Positions 45,896 to 64,000 of a stretch of 64,000 bases of DNA are shown one piece after another; within the stretch, counting starts at the first letter, position 1, and every line of letters starts with the position of its first letter. Origin of the DNA: Piscicola geometra (taxonomy: Eukaryota > Annelida > Clitellata > Hirudinida > Piscicolidae); the NCBI GenBank assembly GCA_943735955.1, contig OX030956.1, forward strand, positions 2,251,912-2,315,911. The letters run 5' to 3'. A program made the translations under genes and the position numbers. Under the pieces are notes generated by a model, which was given only the letters and a program-made list of their open reading frames with translations, made no database searches and had not been told where the DNA came from.

Positions 45896-46505
45896 GTGCT
45901 TGAGGATTGAAGGAAGCTGGTGCTGGTTGCCGAATGATGGTCGAATGTTCCGCGAAGGAGATAATGAGTTTACATCATCTTAAGTTATCTTCACTCAGTT
46001 GTAATTCTTACATGTTGCAGTGTTATATCAAATTGCTAGAATGTGTCAAGGTGGGTGCTTAAGAAGATTTCTGTTTCACTAAATATGAAACTTTTATCAC
46101 GCTCAAAGGACTGATAATGCAATTTGATCTCACACTTCCTGCAACAAAGTCGACCATTAACGGACTTTAATATTCCTGAAGGATTCATAGTTGTTTCGAT
46201 AAGCAACGGCAGATACTCTTTAAATTCGCCGTCCTTTTGTTATTTATCATGAATAAATCTCCTAATTTTGAAAAATTGGTTACTAATTAAAAACTCCGTC
46301 CACTTAATATACGCCCCTCACCTGTGTTTCTTAATAAATGGTTTAAAAATTGGACAGAGCAGCATTACGAAATTGTTTTTATTTCAATTTGACAATTAAA
46401 AAAGTAAAATCAACAAAGGAATGAAGCGCTGCACAATAGATGCATGTACCAGAAATTCAAGTGTCCAAACTGTTCAAAAGTAAAGCCAAAGATGACCCCC
46501 CCCCC
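45896..46505. other. Convergent 3' spacer between the WAP/sushi gene and FIGNL1
   Basis: Both genes end here. AATAAA at 46252-46257 (plus) suits the WAP/sushi gene and AATAAA at 46378-46383 (minus) suits FIGNL1. There is no other feature. Confidence 0.55.
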
Positions 46506-55279
<8,774 letters not shown>

Positions 55280-55840
55280 AACAAACTATTTATGATTTTG
55301 CTCAATAATTTTTTATATTTGTAAATCTTTTTTTTCAACAAAGAGATTGAAATATTTTTAAAGTTAGTGGCAAAAGTTTTTAAAAGTAAACTCGATGGAA
55401 AGATGGTGTGTAGTAATGAGTTTAAATTAATGTTATAAATAGATAATTAAATAATAGAAATGTTTTAAAATTCTAACCAAATTTTCGAATGCAAAATTAT
55501 TCGTACGGTTCACTCATCTTTATCACCAGAAATGATGAAGTAGTGAAGTGGTTCTTTTAGAGTAGCACTTCAGTGACTGTTCTTTAAGCTTTCGTGGTGG
55601 CCAGCCAGCCACAAATGCCATAGTCCTTCTACACATTTGAAAACTGAACATACCATATCAATGCAGTAGGGGCATGTGGATTGCCTCATCCATGACCAAC
55701 CCTCCTGACCCATGTACTAGACAGAAGATAAATACAGAGAAAATACGAAATGATATATTGAACATTTTTACGAATGTACTTTAAACTGTTTCGATGTTTT
55801 CATTTAAAAAATCGGTCAATGAATTTTTATTGAGTCAAGT
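55280..55840. promoter_or_regulatory. Region upstream of the FIGNL1 start codon
   Basis: An AT-rich interval between the FIGNL1 ATG and the RT relic, which should contain the FIGNL1 5' UTR and promoter. No individual element can be defined by eye. Confidence 0.35.
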
Positions 55841-56692
55841 TTAAAAATTCGGAAAGTTTTTATCGACAAAGTTACAGAAAGTTCTCGAGTTCACATTGTT
55901 GAAGAATTTTAACACAAGGAAGTTACAATGCATTAGCAAAACTAAGCTGAAAAGCAAAGAGAAACTTGCATCGTAAGAAAGGTTAAAACGCATAGCAAAA
56001 GGAACTTCAAACCTTCGAAGATGAATCAATGCGAGACAGAAATAAATGAACGGGTTTCCCGCCTCCTCACCGTCAGCGCCACTAAATAACAGTGAGATTA
56101 CTGTCCACATCCCATATACCACGCGCCATAAAAGAGGGTGTAATGTAAAGGAATACGGCTAACGATTCTAGATGCATAAGTAAACACTTTATATGATGGT
56201 TTCGAAGTAATTTCAGGTAAATTAAAAGAAAGTGAGCTATTAAAATAAAGCAATAATCTATTCGAGATAAAACAAGTAAAGAAACTAACATCTTTAAAGA
56301 AGGGTCATCAAAATTGATTTTGAGTCATAAATAAATCCTAAGCTACGAATATTATTAGATAGATCAATAGTATGAAAGAAAAAATTACATGGACCTTAAT
56401 ATTAATATACCAGTTTCATCAGAAAATATAATGTTAAATTTAAATGAATTCATTTTTACAGACATTGAACTAGACCACTTTCCAGAAGATAATAGACATG
56501 AAGATATAGACGACATAACAATATTATGAGATGATATATCGAAGCTGACAGGCGAATCGTCAGCGCAGGATAGGGAGTTGAGAGAATGAGAGGAAATATT
56601 AGAAGATAGTTCAGAGACGTATGGAAAAAAAGAACCGAGAATAAAACCTTGAGGAGCAACAAATAAATAAGTATATATTAGTGTTCTTTTCA
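55841..56692 (-). pseudogene. Decayed non-LTR retrotransposon reverse transcriptase (CR1/L2-like)
   Basis: The minus strand reads, across several frames, APQGFILGSFF, SLSCADDSPVS (the degenerate catalytic YxDD block), then VLSRIDYC and, further on, MARGIWDVDSNL. Order and spacing match the RT palm, thumb and C-terminal parts of CR1/L2-type elements. Frames are broken several times and neither the endonuclease nor ORF1 is present. It is a dead fragment directly downstream of the 806-codon gene on the same strand. Confidence 0.7.
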
Positions 56693-56712
56693 AAAAATAT
56701 AATTTTGATTGA

Positions 56713-56718
56713 TTTATT
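56713..56718 (-). terminator. Poly(A) signal of the 806-codon gene
   Basis: AATAAA on the minus strand, about 30 nt past the TAA stop at 56749, at a normal distance for polyadenylation. Confidence 0.55.
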
Positions 56719-56748
56719 GAAAATTTACTCTGAATCCTGAATCAATAA

Positions 56749-59169
56749 TTAATTATAATTTTTTTTCAACCTCAATTCCTTGGTTAGCTCATCTATTATT
56801 TCAAAAAGGCCCTTAACTAACAAACCATTTCTTAGTTTAGCTTCTCTGTTACGCCTATTCAGTAAAGTCCTACTGCGGTTGAGATTCGCTATTATAGTTG
56901 AACTATTATCATTAACCTTAAGCTTCTTTTGTTTCTCCAGCTGGTACTTAGACTTCCACATGACTAAAGACGCCCTTCTTCTTTCTGACTGCTGCTTCAG
57001 GACTCTTTTCTGAGCTACAAAACCTGAGAGCTTTCTTATTCTACGTTCTAATTTCAAATTTTTTTTATTAGCGCGCTTCAAGTCAGTTTTATTTTGTTCA
57101 CAACTTTTACAATAACTTGAAAAATCCGCTACACATTCATTCTTCTCATTTGATAAATCCGCAACAGATTCATTCCTCTCATCTGGTAAATCCGCTACAC
57201 ATTCATTCTTCTCATCTGATAAATCCGCTACACATTCATTCTTCTCATTTGATAAATCCGCAACAGATTCATTCCTCTCATCTGGTAAATTCTTACAACT
57301 ACTTGATAAGTCCGCTAAAGATTCGTTCATCCCATTGGGTAAATCTGAAACAGATTCATTATAATCACAACTCTTACAACTACTTGATACATCTGCTACA
57401 CACTCATTCCTCTGATCTGGTAAATCTGCTACACACTCATTCATCTGATCTGGTAAATCTGCTACACACTCATTCATCTCTTCTACTCGAGCACAAACAG
57501 GCTGATACTTAAAAGGTTCAGAAAGATAATCTACCAACAAATTATAAGTTATATTCTTTTTAAATATACGAACTTTATCATAAACGGTCTTAAAATACCT
57601 CAACAAATTGCAATCATTAACAGAAAAGACCATATTCATAGATTTCAAAGTCCTTAATGCTAATGTCCAATTAGGAAGCTTCGTAGGCCTACGAGGACAA
57701 AGAAAATAAACAAAACCATTCAGAAGTGGATCTGATGGTTTTGAAAAATTTTCTTCTACGTAAGCAACAAAATCCAATAATGCACCACCACACTCGCTGC
57801 TCTTTCTTTCCATTGTAGATGAATTGCGATCAATTGTGATAATCTGGGGAAAAAAATTCGTATCATCTGGTAAATCTGCTACAGATTCATTCATGCCATC
57901 TGGTAAATCTGCTCCACACTCATTCATCTCTTCTAACCGAACACAAACAGGCTGAAACTTAAAAGGTTCAGAAAGATAATCGACCAACAAATTATAAGTT
58001 GTATTCTTTTTAAATAAACGAACTCTTTCATAAAGTTCCTTAAAAACTATTTTTAGATTGCAATCACTAACAGAAAAGACCATATTCAAAGACTTCAAGG
58101 TCTTTAATGCTAATGCCCAATTAGGCTGCTTCAAATGCCTACGAGGACAAAGAAAATAAACAAAACCATTCAGAAGTGGATCTGATGGTTTTGAAAAATT
58201 TTCTAATACGTAAGCATTAAAATCAAAATAATCACTACCACACTCGATGCTCTTTCTTTCCATTGTAGATGAATTGCGATCAATTGTGAGAATCTGGGGA
58301 GAAAAATTCATCTCATCTGGTAAATCTGCTACACACTCATTCTTCCCTTCTAACCGAACACAAACAGGCTGAAACTTAAAAGGTTCAGAAAGATAATCTA
58401 CCAATAAATTATAAGTTGTATTCATTTTAAATAAACAAAATCTAACTTTATGATAAAGTTTCTTAAAATATCTTTTTAAATTGCCATCACCAACAGAAAA
58501 TACCATATTCAAAGATTTCAAAGTCTTTAATGCTAATGTCCAATTAGGAAGCTTCAAATGCCTAGGAGGACAAAGAAAATAAACAAAACCATTCAGAAGT
58601 GGATCTGATGGTTTTGAATAATTTTTTAATACGTAAGCATTAACATCCAAAAATGCACCACCACACTCGATGCTCTTTCTTTCCATTGTAGATGAATTGC
58701 GATCAATTGTAATTATCTGGAGAAAAAAATTCTTCTCATCTGGTAAATCTGCTACAGATTCATCAATCTGATCTGGTAAATCTGCTACAGATTCATCAAT
58801 CTGATCTGGTAAATCTGCTACAGATTCATTCATCTCTTCTAGCCTAACAGAAACTGGCTGATACCTAGAAGCAGCAAAAAGATAATCTATCAAACAATTA
58901 AATTGTCTGTTTGCTTTAAATATACGAACTTTGTCATAAACCGTCCTAAAATACCTCAACAAATTGCCATCACTAACAGAAAAGACCATATTCATAGATT
59001 TTAAAGTCTTTAATGCTAATGTCCAATTAGGAAGCTTCGAATGCCTACGAGGACAAATAAAAACAACAAAACCATTCAGAAGTGGATCTGATGGTTTTGA
59101 AAAATTTTCTAATACGTAAGCATTACAATCAAAATGATCACCACGACACTCGCTGCTCTTTCTTTCCAT
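56749..59169 (-). CDS. Unrecognised 806-aa protein of four tandem modules, acidic repeats and a basic coiled-coil tail
   Basis: One uninterrupted frame. I do not recognise the family. Module starts are at codons 1, 162, 303 and 453 (DNA 59169, 58686, 58263, 57813). Each begins MERKS(S/I)EC and contains NAYV-ENFSKPSDPLLNGF, a C-P(R/P)R(H/P) stretch, PNWTLALKTLKS, NMVFSV and a final QPV-(V/A)R(L/V)E. Between modules and after the fourth, a VADLPD-type acidic decapeptide (NES/CVADLPDE-) is repeated singly or in runs, becoming long at about residues 570-690, with two or three CKSC motifs. Residues about 695-806 are Lys/Arg-rich and probably helical. The gene is AT-rich, unlike its neighbours. The Met at 59169 is preceded three codons upstream by an in-frame TAA inside sequence otherwise homologous to the module junctions, so it is the likely start. 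A domesticated or still mobile selfish-element protein is possible. No function is assigned. Confidence 0.75.
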   Translation of the reverse strand: MERKSSECRGDHFDCNAYVLENFSKPSDPLLNGFVVFICPRRHSKLPNWTLALKTLKSMNMVFSVSDGNLLRYFRTVYDKVRIFKANRQFNCLIDYLFAASRYQPVSVRLEEMNESVADLPDQIDESVADLPDQIDESVADLPDEKNFFLQIITIDRNSSTMERKSIECGGAFLDVNAYVLKNYSKPSDPLLNGFVYFLCPPRHLKLPNWTLALKTLKSLNMVFSVGDGNLKRYFKKLYHKVRFCLFKMNTTYNLLVDYLSEPFKFQPVCVRLEGKNECVADLPDEMNFSPQILTIDRNSSTMERKSIECGSDYFDFNAYVLENFSKPSDPLLNGFVYFLCPRRHLKQPNWALALKTLKSLNMVFSVSDCNLKIVFKELYERVRLFKKNTTYNLLVDYLSEPFKFQPVCVRLEEMNECGADLPDGMNESVADLPDDTNFFPQIITIDRNSSTMERKSSECGGALLDFVAYVEENFSKPSDPLLNGFVYFLCPRRPTKLPNWTLALRTLKSMNMVFSVNDCNLLRYFKTVYDKVRIFKKNITYNLLVDYLSEPFKYQPVCARVEEMNECVADLPDQMNECVADLPDQRNECVADVSSSCKSCDYNESVSDLPNGMNESLADLSSSCKNLPDERNESVADLSNEKNECVADLSDEKNECVADLPDERNESVADLSNEKNECVADFSSYCKSCEQNKTDLKRANKKNLKLERRIRKLSGFVAQKRVLKQQSERRRASLVMWKSKYQLEKQKKLKVNDNSSTIIANLNRSRTLLNRRNREAKLRNGLLVKGLFEIIDELTKELRLKKNYN

Positions 59170-59199
59170 TGTAGATTAATCGCGTTCAATTGTGATAAT
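59170..59199 (-). other. Leader of the main exon of the 806-codon gene, with 3' splice site
   Basis: A pyrimidine-rich stretch ending TTCTTGGCAG immediately precedes ATTATCACAATTGAACGC, giving a good acceptor at 59200-59201 on the minus strand and a 30-nt leader before the ATG. The same bases (ATTATCACAATTGATCGC) occur at every internal module boundary. Confidence 0.6.
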
Positions 59200-59532
59200 C
59201 TGCCAAGAAAAATAGTTATAAATGTTTTAAATTATCAATCAATATTCAAAAATATAATATTTGCAAAGAGGAATATCAATTTCAAGACAAAAAAATAAAC
59301 CCTGATTCTCCACAAAAAGCAGAATATCTGATAAAGTTATGCAAATTTGACCATTTCGTCATCAAGCATCAACTTTGAAGGCGAATAACTCAGCAATAAA
59401 TAGGTTTCGATCAATGAAATTATTGAAATCACATCGTGCAAGGATGAATATCAATTTCAAGACAAAAAAATAAACCTCGCTCCACCACAAAAGACTAAAT
59501 TGAAAAAACATAAATAAAGAAAAACCACTCAC

Positions 59533-59580
59533 CTCCAAAGCAAATATCTCTTTTCAAGGGCAAGCTAGGATTTATATCAG
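59533..59580 (-). other. Candidate alternative leader exon A of the 806-codon gene
   Basis: On the minus strand, CTAGCTTGCCCTTGAAAAGA leads to TTTGGAG followed by the donor GTGAGTGG (59532-59525). Two more segments with the same layout lie further upstream. The 5' end is unknown. Confidence 0.5.
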
Positions 59581-59698
59581 TGCGATTAAATACAAATTAA
59601 AGGGCCATGCAACTAGCTAATTTCAAGAAAAAAATAATATTTGCTACTTCGTCCCAAAAGGCTAAATTGAAAAAACACAAATAAAGAGAACCACTCAC

Positions 59699-59735
59699 TT
59701 TCAAATCAAATTTATCTTCTCAAGTGCGACCTAGA
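59699..59735 (-). other. Candidate alternative leader exon B of the 806-codon gene
   Basis: On the minus strand, CTAGGTCGCACTTGAGAAGA continues to TTTGAAA and the donor GTGAGTGG (59698-59691). It is similar to A in both the leader and the sequence after the donor (GGTT or GGTTCTC, then TTTATTTGTG). Confidence 0.5.
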
Positions 59736-60159
59736 AATAATTTAGACGACCCAAATCGTTCTCTTAACCATCCTGAACAAATCGATGTACCCCATGACTA
59801 GATTAACGAATGTGGCATTTTTTAATGAATATAAACGAAACATAGTATTGACTAGGCGAAAAATCGATATTAACTACCTATTTAAAAGTAGAGAAATTTG
59901 CCTTGATAGTGAGTGGCTTTTCTATTATTATTTTTATTTTTAGATTTTACCTTTTTTTATTGCGCAATAAAAATACATTATAGAAATTATACTGATTATT
60001 GTTTCATAAAATTTCGCATATTTTATTATATTTAATATACGCAATCAAAATTACCCTGAACAAATCGATGTAAACTAACGACAAGATATGCAAATGTGAT
60101 ATTTTCAAAAATGAAAACCACATTGTATAAAAAAAATTAATTACAGAAAAACCACTTAC

Positions 60160-60200
60160 TTTCGGAGCGATTTTTTTTTCACGCGCAAGCTACCGTATAG
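60160..60200 (-). other. Candidate alternative leader exon C of the 806-codon gene
   Basis: On the minus strand, CGGTAGCTTGCGCGTGAAAA leads to CGCTCCGAAA and the donor GTAAGTGG (60159-60152). It shares AGCTTGC and the position of the donor with A, but is more diverged. Confidence 0.45.
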
Positions 60201-60924
60201 GGAAATCCAACATTAACGATATATAGTGACTTGTATGGACCATAGTAAAAATAATTTGTAGAAATAGCTATCAAATGAATTAAAGAGTACACAAATAAAA
60301 GAAATTATTATTTCATTTTTTTTGAACTAACAGTTATTGGAATGAATAAAGATTAAAAGATAATATTACTATCACAATCAGCCTTTTTTTAGGAATAAAT
60401 TAAAAATATTTTTCCATCCAACAATGATATTTTCAAGATACATTTTTAAAAAGATATATACCTATTTTTATTTAGGCTGATTGATATTCTATAAACAACC
60501 TGTTATTTTCTCTATGTTTGTTCCATAGTAATGAAATAAAGTTCACTTTTTTTATTATCAATTAAGTCTTAATTATTAAGAATGTTTTTACATTTTTTTA
60601 TTAAAAGTTTCTCTACTAGCCAAAGATTGGATGCTGGTCAAAAATGGCGACTCATGTATGTTAAGTCAAAAATTTCATATAAATATTTCAATTTGCTTAG
60701 ACCTGTTCTATAAAGTATTTATAACGCTTTGGTCCTGCGCTTCATCGTAAATGTTTCACTAACCTGCTGATCTGTTGCTGGTCGCTTCATATTTTTTATC
60801 AACAGTATATCTTCTACAGTTTTATGTCAGTAGTCAAATGCCCTTTAATGTAACATATTTGAAGGACAATCTAAAGAGCGCTCAAGTACTGAATATCATC
60901 ATCATCTCCGGGTTTTTATTATAC
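60201..60924. other. AT-rich spacer
   Basis: Very AT-rich. A small plus-strand candidate first exon reads AAAATGGCGACTCAT followed by GTATGT at 60656-60661, but its phase does not match the mRpL52 exons found downstream. Nothing else is supported. Confidence 0.35.
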
Positions 60925-61895
60925 AGGCCAACATTTCCTCTCTCAAGGGTGGGGCTTATATGAAAATTCTCAATCTCTCTCTCCACTTCTTTCTGTCATG
61001 GGCATCAGTGCTGCATGCCCCCAGGTATTTGAAGTCTTTTTGCACCACTTCTTCCCATATCTTCTTTGGCCTGTCTGGTCGTTTCGTTTCAGAAACTTCC
61101 ATTCTTCTAACCTTGCTGATCTATCCACCATCATGTTCCACATGCCCAAACCACTTCATTCTTCTCGCTTGCAGTACAGCACCAGTATACTGGATTCCCA
61201 TCATTTTTTGGAGCCTGGTCGTTGTGTTGAAGGCGGTTGATTTTTTCTGTGGTGACACCACAAGTCTCAGAGGAGTGTAAAATTGTACTCCTCACACAAG
61301 AGGTGTACACACGACTTCTGGTTGGAAGTGCAAGGTGTCTGTTTGTCAGTAGAGGAAGCTGTTGACGAAATCCTCCCCACGCACACTTGCATCAGGTTAT
61401 GGCAGCATCCACACAGCCTCGCTGCAGACAGCATCTCACCTAAGTAGCAGAATTCAGGAACGACTTCAAGTTTGTCTTCATCAACAAGAACTTCCACAAT
61501 TGGCCTTCTGTCGATTGGTCGAGCTGTGCCTTGACAGCGGGCACACTTGTAATTTGGGTCTGAGCGGAGGGAGCATTCAATGCCTGAGCATCTCTTGTGC
61601 ACCCAGGATGAGCACCCGCTGCATAGAAAGGAGTTTTTGCCAGTTCCTTCAAGGCAGACTGCACATGGGTACTTTCCCTGATTTCTTGGACAGTTCTAGA
61701 TTCACACCAGATACTAAAACTTTCGTTTTCCCCATATTAACTTTTAAGCCCTTTTTCTCCATTCCATTCTTCCATATCTTTACCTTAACAAGCAGCTCGT
61801 CCAGTGATTCAGCTATTGCTACAAAATCATTAGCGTACCACAGCTCCCATGGACAACCAGTGCGAAACTCTATGGATAACGATTCTAGCATGATG
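60925..61895 (-). pseudogene. Non-LTR retrotransposon relic (RT thumb, PHD-like finger, C-terminus)
   Basis: On the minus strand, from high to low coordinates: ELWYANDFVAIAESLDELL and GLKVNMGKTKVLVSG (end of the RT), a cysteine/histidine stretch with HKRCSGI and YKCARCQGTARPIDRRP, then VVPEFCYLGEMLSA. After a break come RRMKWFGHVEH, RPDRPKKIWEEVV and a C-terminal DRKKWR motif. This order is that of a widespread invertebrate non-LTR element. The catalytic YADD is YAND here and several frameshifts are present, so the copy is inactive. It lies upstream of the identified mRpL52 exons, on the other strand. Confidence 0.78.
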
Positions 61896-62016
61896 ATGAA
61901 AATGTCTTTATAATGTCCTATAATTTAATTTTAAGGAAAATAGAGAATAAATTTTTATGTACAATTCTAATAAAAAATAAATCAGATTATTTAATTAATT
62001 TCAAATACCTAAACAG

Positions 62017-62546
62017 GAATGGTCTAGCACGAATAGGTAATGAGTACGGTCCTCTGACAGAAACACCTGACTGGTCATACTTAGGTCACTTGAGTTTTCT
62101 TTACAATATACATTTCATCTTATTTCATAGTCAATATAAAAAACCTTTGGAAAATAAATTTAAATGCCTTTTACTTTTTTTAAAGATGGACGGTCTTCTC
62201 CCTTGAATGAAAAAGAAGCCAGGAGAAGGTTGAACTCCAAAAATATGGCTGTAAGTGAACTTCTTCATGTAGTTTTCCATGAGCGCTTTATTATAGCTAT
62301 ATAATAAAGCCAATCACTTCAACAACCAACTGTTTTTATATTTTAATTTTTCATTTTATATTATCAATGAAGGTTTATATTCACTGAACGATGTGCATGA
62401 CTGCACAGGAGACGGCAGTGAGGATGGTGGGGGAGATGCAGGAGGCGCAGTCAAGGTGGAGGAGGCAACAAGCTCCCCAGAAGCGACTCGCACGACACAA
62501 CATCTACCTCCTCAACAACTCCAAGGCTCAGAAGGAACGATACTGA
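62017..62546 (+). CDS. mRpL52: Mitochondrial ribosomal protein L52, last three exons (5' end not found)
   Basis: This is a component of the large subunit of the mitochondrial ribosome. Exons 62017-62084, 62186-62250 and 62409-62546 join in phase. The second residue block YGPLTETPDWSYLDGR matches the family signature GPLTxLPDWSYxDGR, followed by a helical Arg/Lys/Gln-rich C-terminus (EAQSRWRRQQ). AATAAA at 62576-62581 follows the TGA stop by 30 nt. The first frame here starts after an acceptor (AAACAG) in a phase that needs two upstream bases, so at least one upstream exon with the start codon and mitochondrial targeting peptide is missing. It may lie beyond the retrotransposon relic to the left. 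Confidence 0.9.
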
Positions 62547-63509
62547 ACTTGTGCATTTAAACTCAAATAAATCCTTTTTTAGATCAGTTTTTATACTTTT
62601 TGAAAAATAATGTTAGTGAGTTAAAAAGTAGCTTACTGAATAATGTCTACTTGATAATCATTTTTAAAATAATATTTTAAAGTGAACAAATGTTCTGAAA
62701 AATGTTGCATATTGTGAGACTTTTATAGTGTTGCGCGACCAGTGAAGGTTAAACTATCTTAATGAAACGTTAAAAACTTTATTTTATCTCTAAAAGAAAC
62801 AAAATAGGATAGTGAGAGGTTTAAAAATAAAATTCGAATTTCATTGGAACCCTTAAGCTCTTGCATACCACCCATCCCGACCCCTGCTTCTGTGTAGATG
62901 CTTGTCTATTGATGCTGGGTAAATGGGTTTCTGTTTGGATGTTTAAAAAATATTCGTTAGTAATGGTGGCCATATTTAAATCCTCATTCTAATTAAAGTA
63001 TTACTCAATTAGTTTTTAATAAGACTTGAATTTATAAAAATAATATTTTAATATGTCAATAAGGTAGATAATGAGAGTATCATTATCAGGAACAGCATCC
63101 GGGTCTTTTAGCTGGCCTGTCATTATCTTCCTATACAAAACATGAATGTCGCATTCAGAAAGAAGTTTCTGTAATAATTCTCTGCCGTCTTTATAAACAC
63201 ATCAAAAAGAGCTCTTTAAAACTAACAATCGACAGTTAAAGAATCTCTAAAATCACTACTATTACCAGCACTACTGCTTCTAATACGACTACATACTTGC
63301 AAGTGAAGCAAACAGCTCGAAAAGTGAGTTCCATTCGTCAGCATCCCATAGTCATCTTCACCCATACTCTCATTACCGCAAAACACCCCCTCCTCCCCTA
63401 CAATAACCAGACCAGATCACAATCACCGTCTTCACACCACTTCCTTTGAAGGTACAACAGTGGAAAATGCCATTGTGCACATACCTCGTCCAACAAACCC
63501 ACCTCGTCA
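62547..63509. other. Spacer between mRpL52 and the FIGNL1 duplicate
   Basis: Mostly AT-rich with no supported gene. Only the mRpL52 3' UTR and poly(A) signal are recognisable at its left end. Confidence 0.45.
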
Positions 63510-64000
63510 CCTCTGTATGCTCTAGAGTTGGAGGGTGTGTGCATTGAATATGCATGAAGGTGTGCATTGAATATTCATGAGTGTGTGCATTAATTATTCA
63601 TGAGTGTGTGCATTAATTATTCATGAAGGGTTTACATTAGGTCAAAAAAATATTTGATTTATGCTTTTAAATGCAAGCTCCATAAAGTTTGATGAAGAAG
63701 GCTTCATCGCTGCGTATGGAGCAGGCAATTGCAATGGCAAGGGAGGCAGCTTCCAAAGGCGTCTGCATGGAAGACGAGACATGTATATTGTCGCAGTGAA
63801 GCGATTGAGAGATTGAATACCAGTTGTTGCTTGGCTGTCCTGAACACCTTGCCAACTCCTCTCTGTCAAGCATGCATCCACATTAAAACGATACTAGTTA
63901 TTTAAATTATTCAATTAACGAATCATAATTTACCAATTAGGATTTAATGATGCTTAATTGAGTGATTAGGCGTACCTTGCCTCCATCAACCCCTCCATCT
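63510..64000 (-). pseudogene. Partial duplicate of FIGNL1 (exon 5 end, microexon 6), truncated by the window edge
   Basis: This segment is nearly identical to 52228-52250 plus 52720-53125. It includes the splice acceptor area of exon 7, a contracted 23-bp minisatellite, the 27-nt exon 6 (63847-63821) with its splice sites, and the last bases of exon 5 with donor GTACGC (exon 64000-63976, continuing off the edge). The exon 7 body is replaced: after the acceptor the sequence reads AGG TGA, an immediate in-frame stop, then a donor-like GTATGT. If transcribed it would end just after the FxxA motif. A pseudogene or truncated paralogue is the best reading. It cannot be decided without the sequence to the right. 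Confidence 0.8.

Overview
This is a nuclear DNA window from an animal. Five complete or nearly complete multi-exon genes can be threaded exon by exon with GT...AG boundaries and intact reading phase: NOP56, glucosamine-6-phosphate deaminase, NAA15, FIGNL1 and a LEV-9-like WAP/sushi protein. There are also an uncharacterised discoidin/EGF membrane protein, the 3' exons of mRpL52, one tRNA-Asp gene, a tRNA-derived SINE, relics of three non-LTR retrotransposons and a very large amount of tandem repeat. The protein families and the small, repeat-filled introns fit an invertebrate, probably a protostome (lophotrochozoan-like). The species cannot be fixed from the sequence.

Layout. 1-10107 is one continuous satellite of 9-bp units (GTCTTCACC/GTCTTCATC) with higher-order structure. 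A small satellite island and the 3' end of a non-LTR element follow (10.6-11.5 kb). NOP56 runs leftward (17790-12273) and GNPDA runs rightward (19242-22092), head to head across about 1.45 kb that contains a long CA tract. Downstream in the same direction come a signal-peptide/discoidin/EGF/TM gene (22837-25556) and NAA15 (26565-35250, 20 exons, with a SINE in intron 18). A 21-bp minisatellite of about 100 units fills 36.09-38.19 kb. A secreted protein with one WAP-like module and eight sushi modules runs rightward to 45895, with a tRNA-Asp inside one intron on the other strand. FIGNL1 runs leftward (55279-46506, 17 exons) and carries a TIR-bounded MITE in one intron.

The right end is less orderly. 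It holds a decayed RT relic; a leftward, AT-rich 806-codon gene of no recognised family, built from four tandem copies of one module and preceded by three similar leader segments that each end in a strong splice donor; a second RT relic; the last three exons of mRpL52; and a partial, probably broken duplicate of the FIGNL1 RAD51-binding region at the window edge.

The recognised genes are housekeeping or neural functions: snoRNP assembly, amino-sugar metabolism, N-terminal acetylation, recombination control, mitochondrial translation and synaptic scaffolding. They do not form one pathway. Their exon lengths sum to exact multiples of three (518 codons for NOP56, 274 GNPDA, 306 discoidin/EGF, 893 NAA15, 705 FIGNL1, stops included), which supports the exon models. 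The strongest candidate for something undescribed is the 56.7-60.2 kb gene. A second theme is introns whose two ends carry complementary GT-rich and CA-rich repeats directly at the splice sites.
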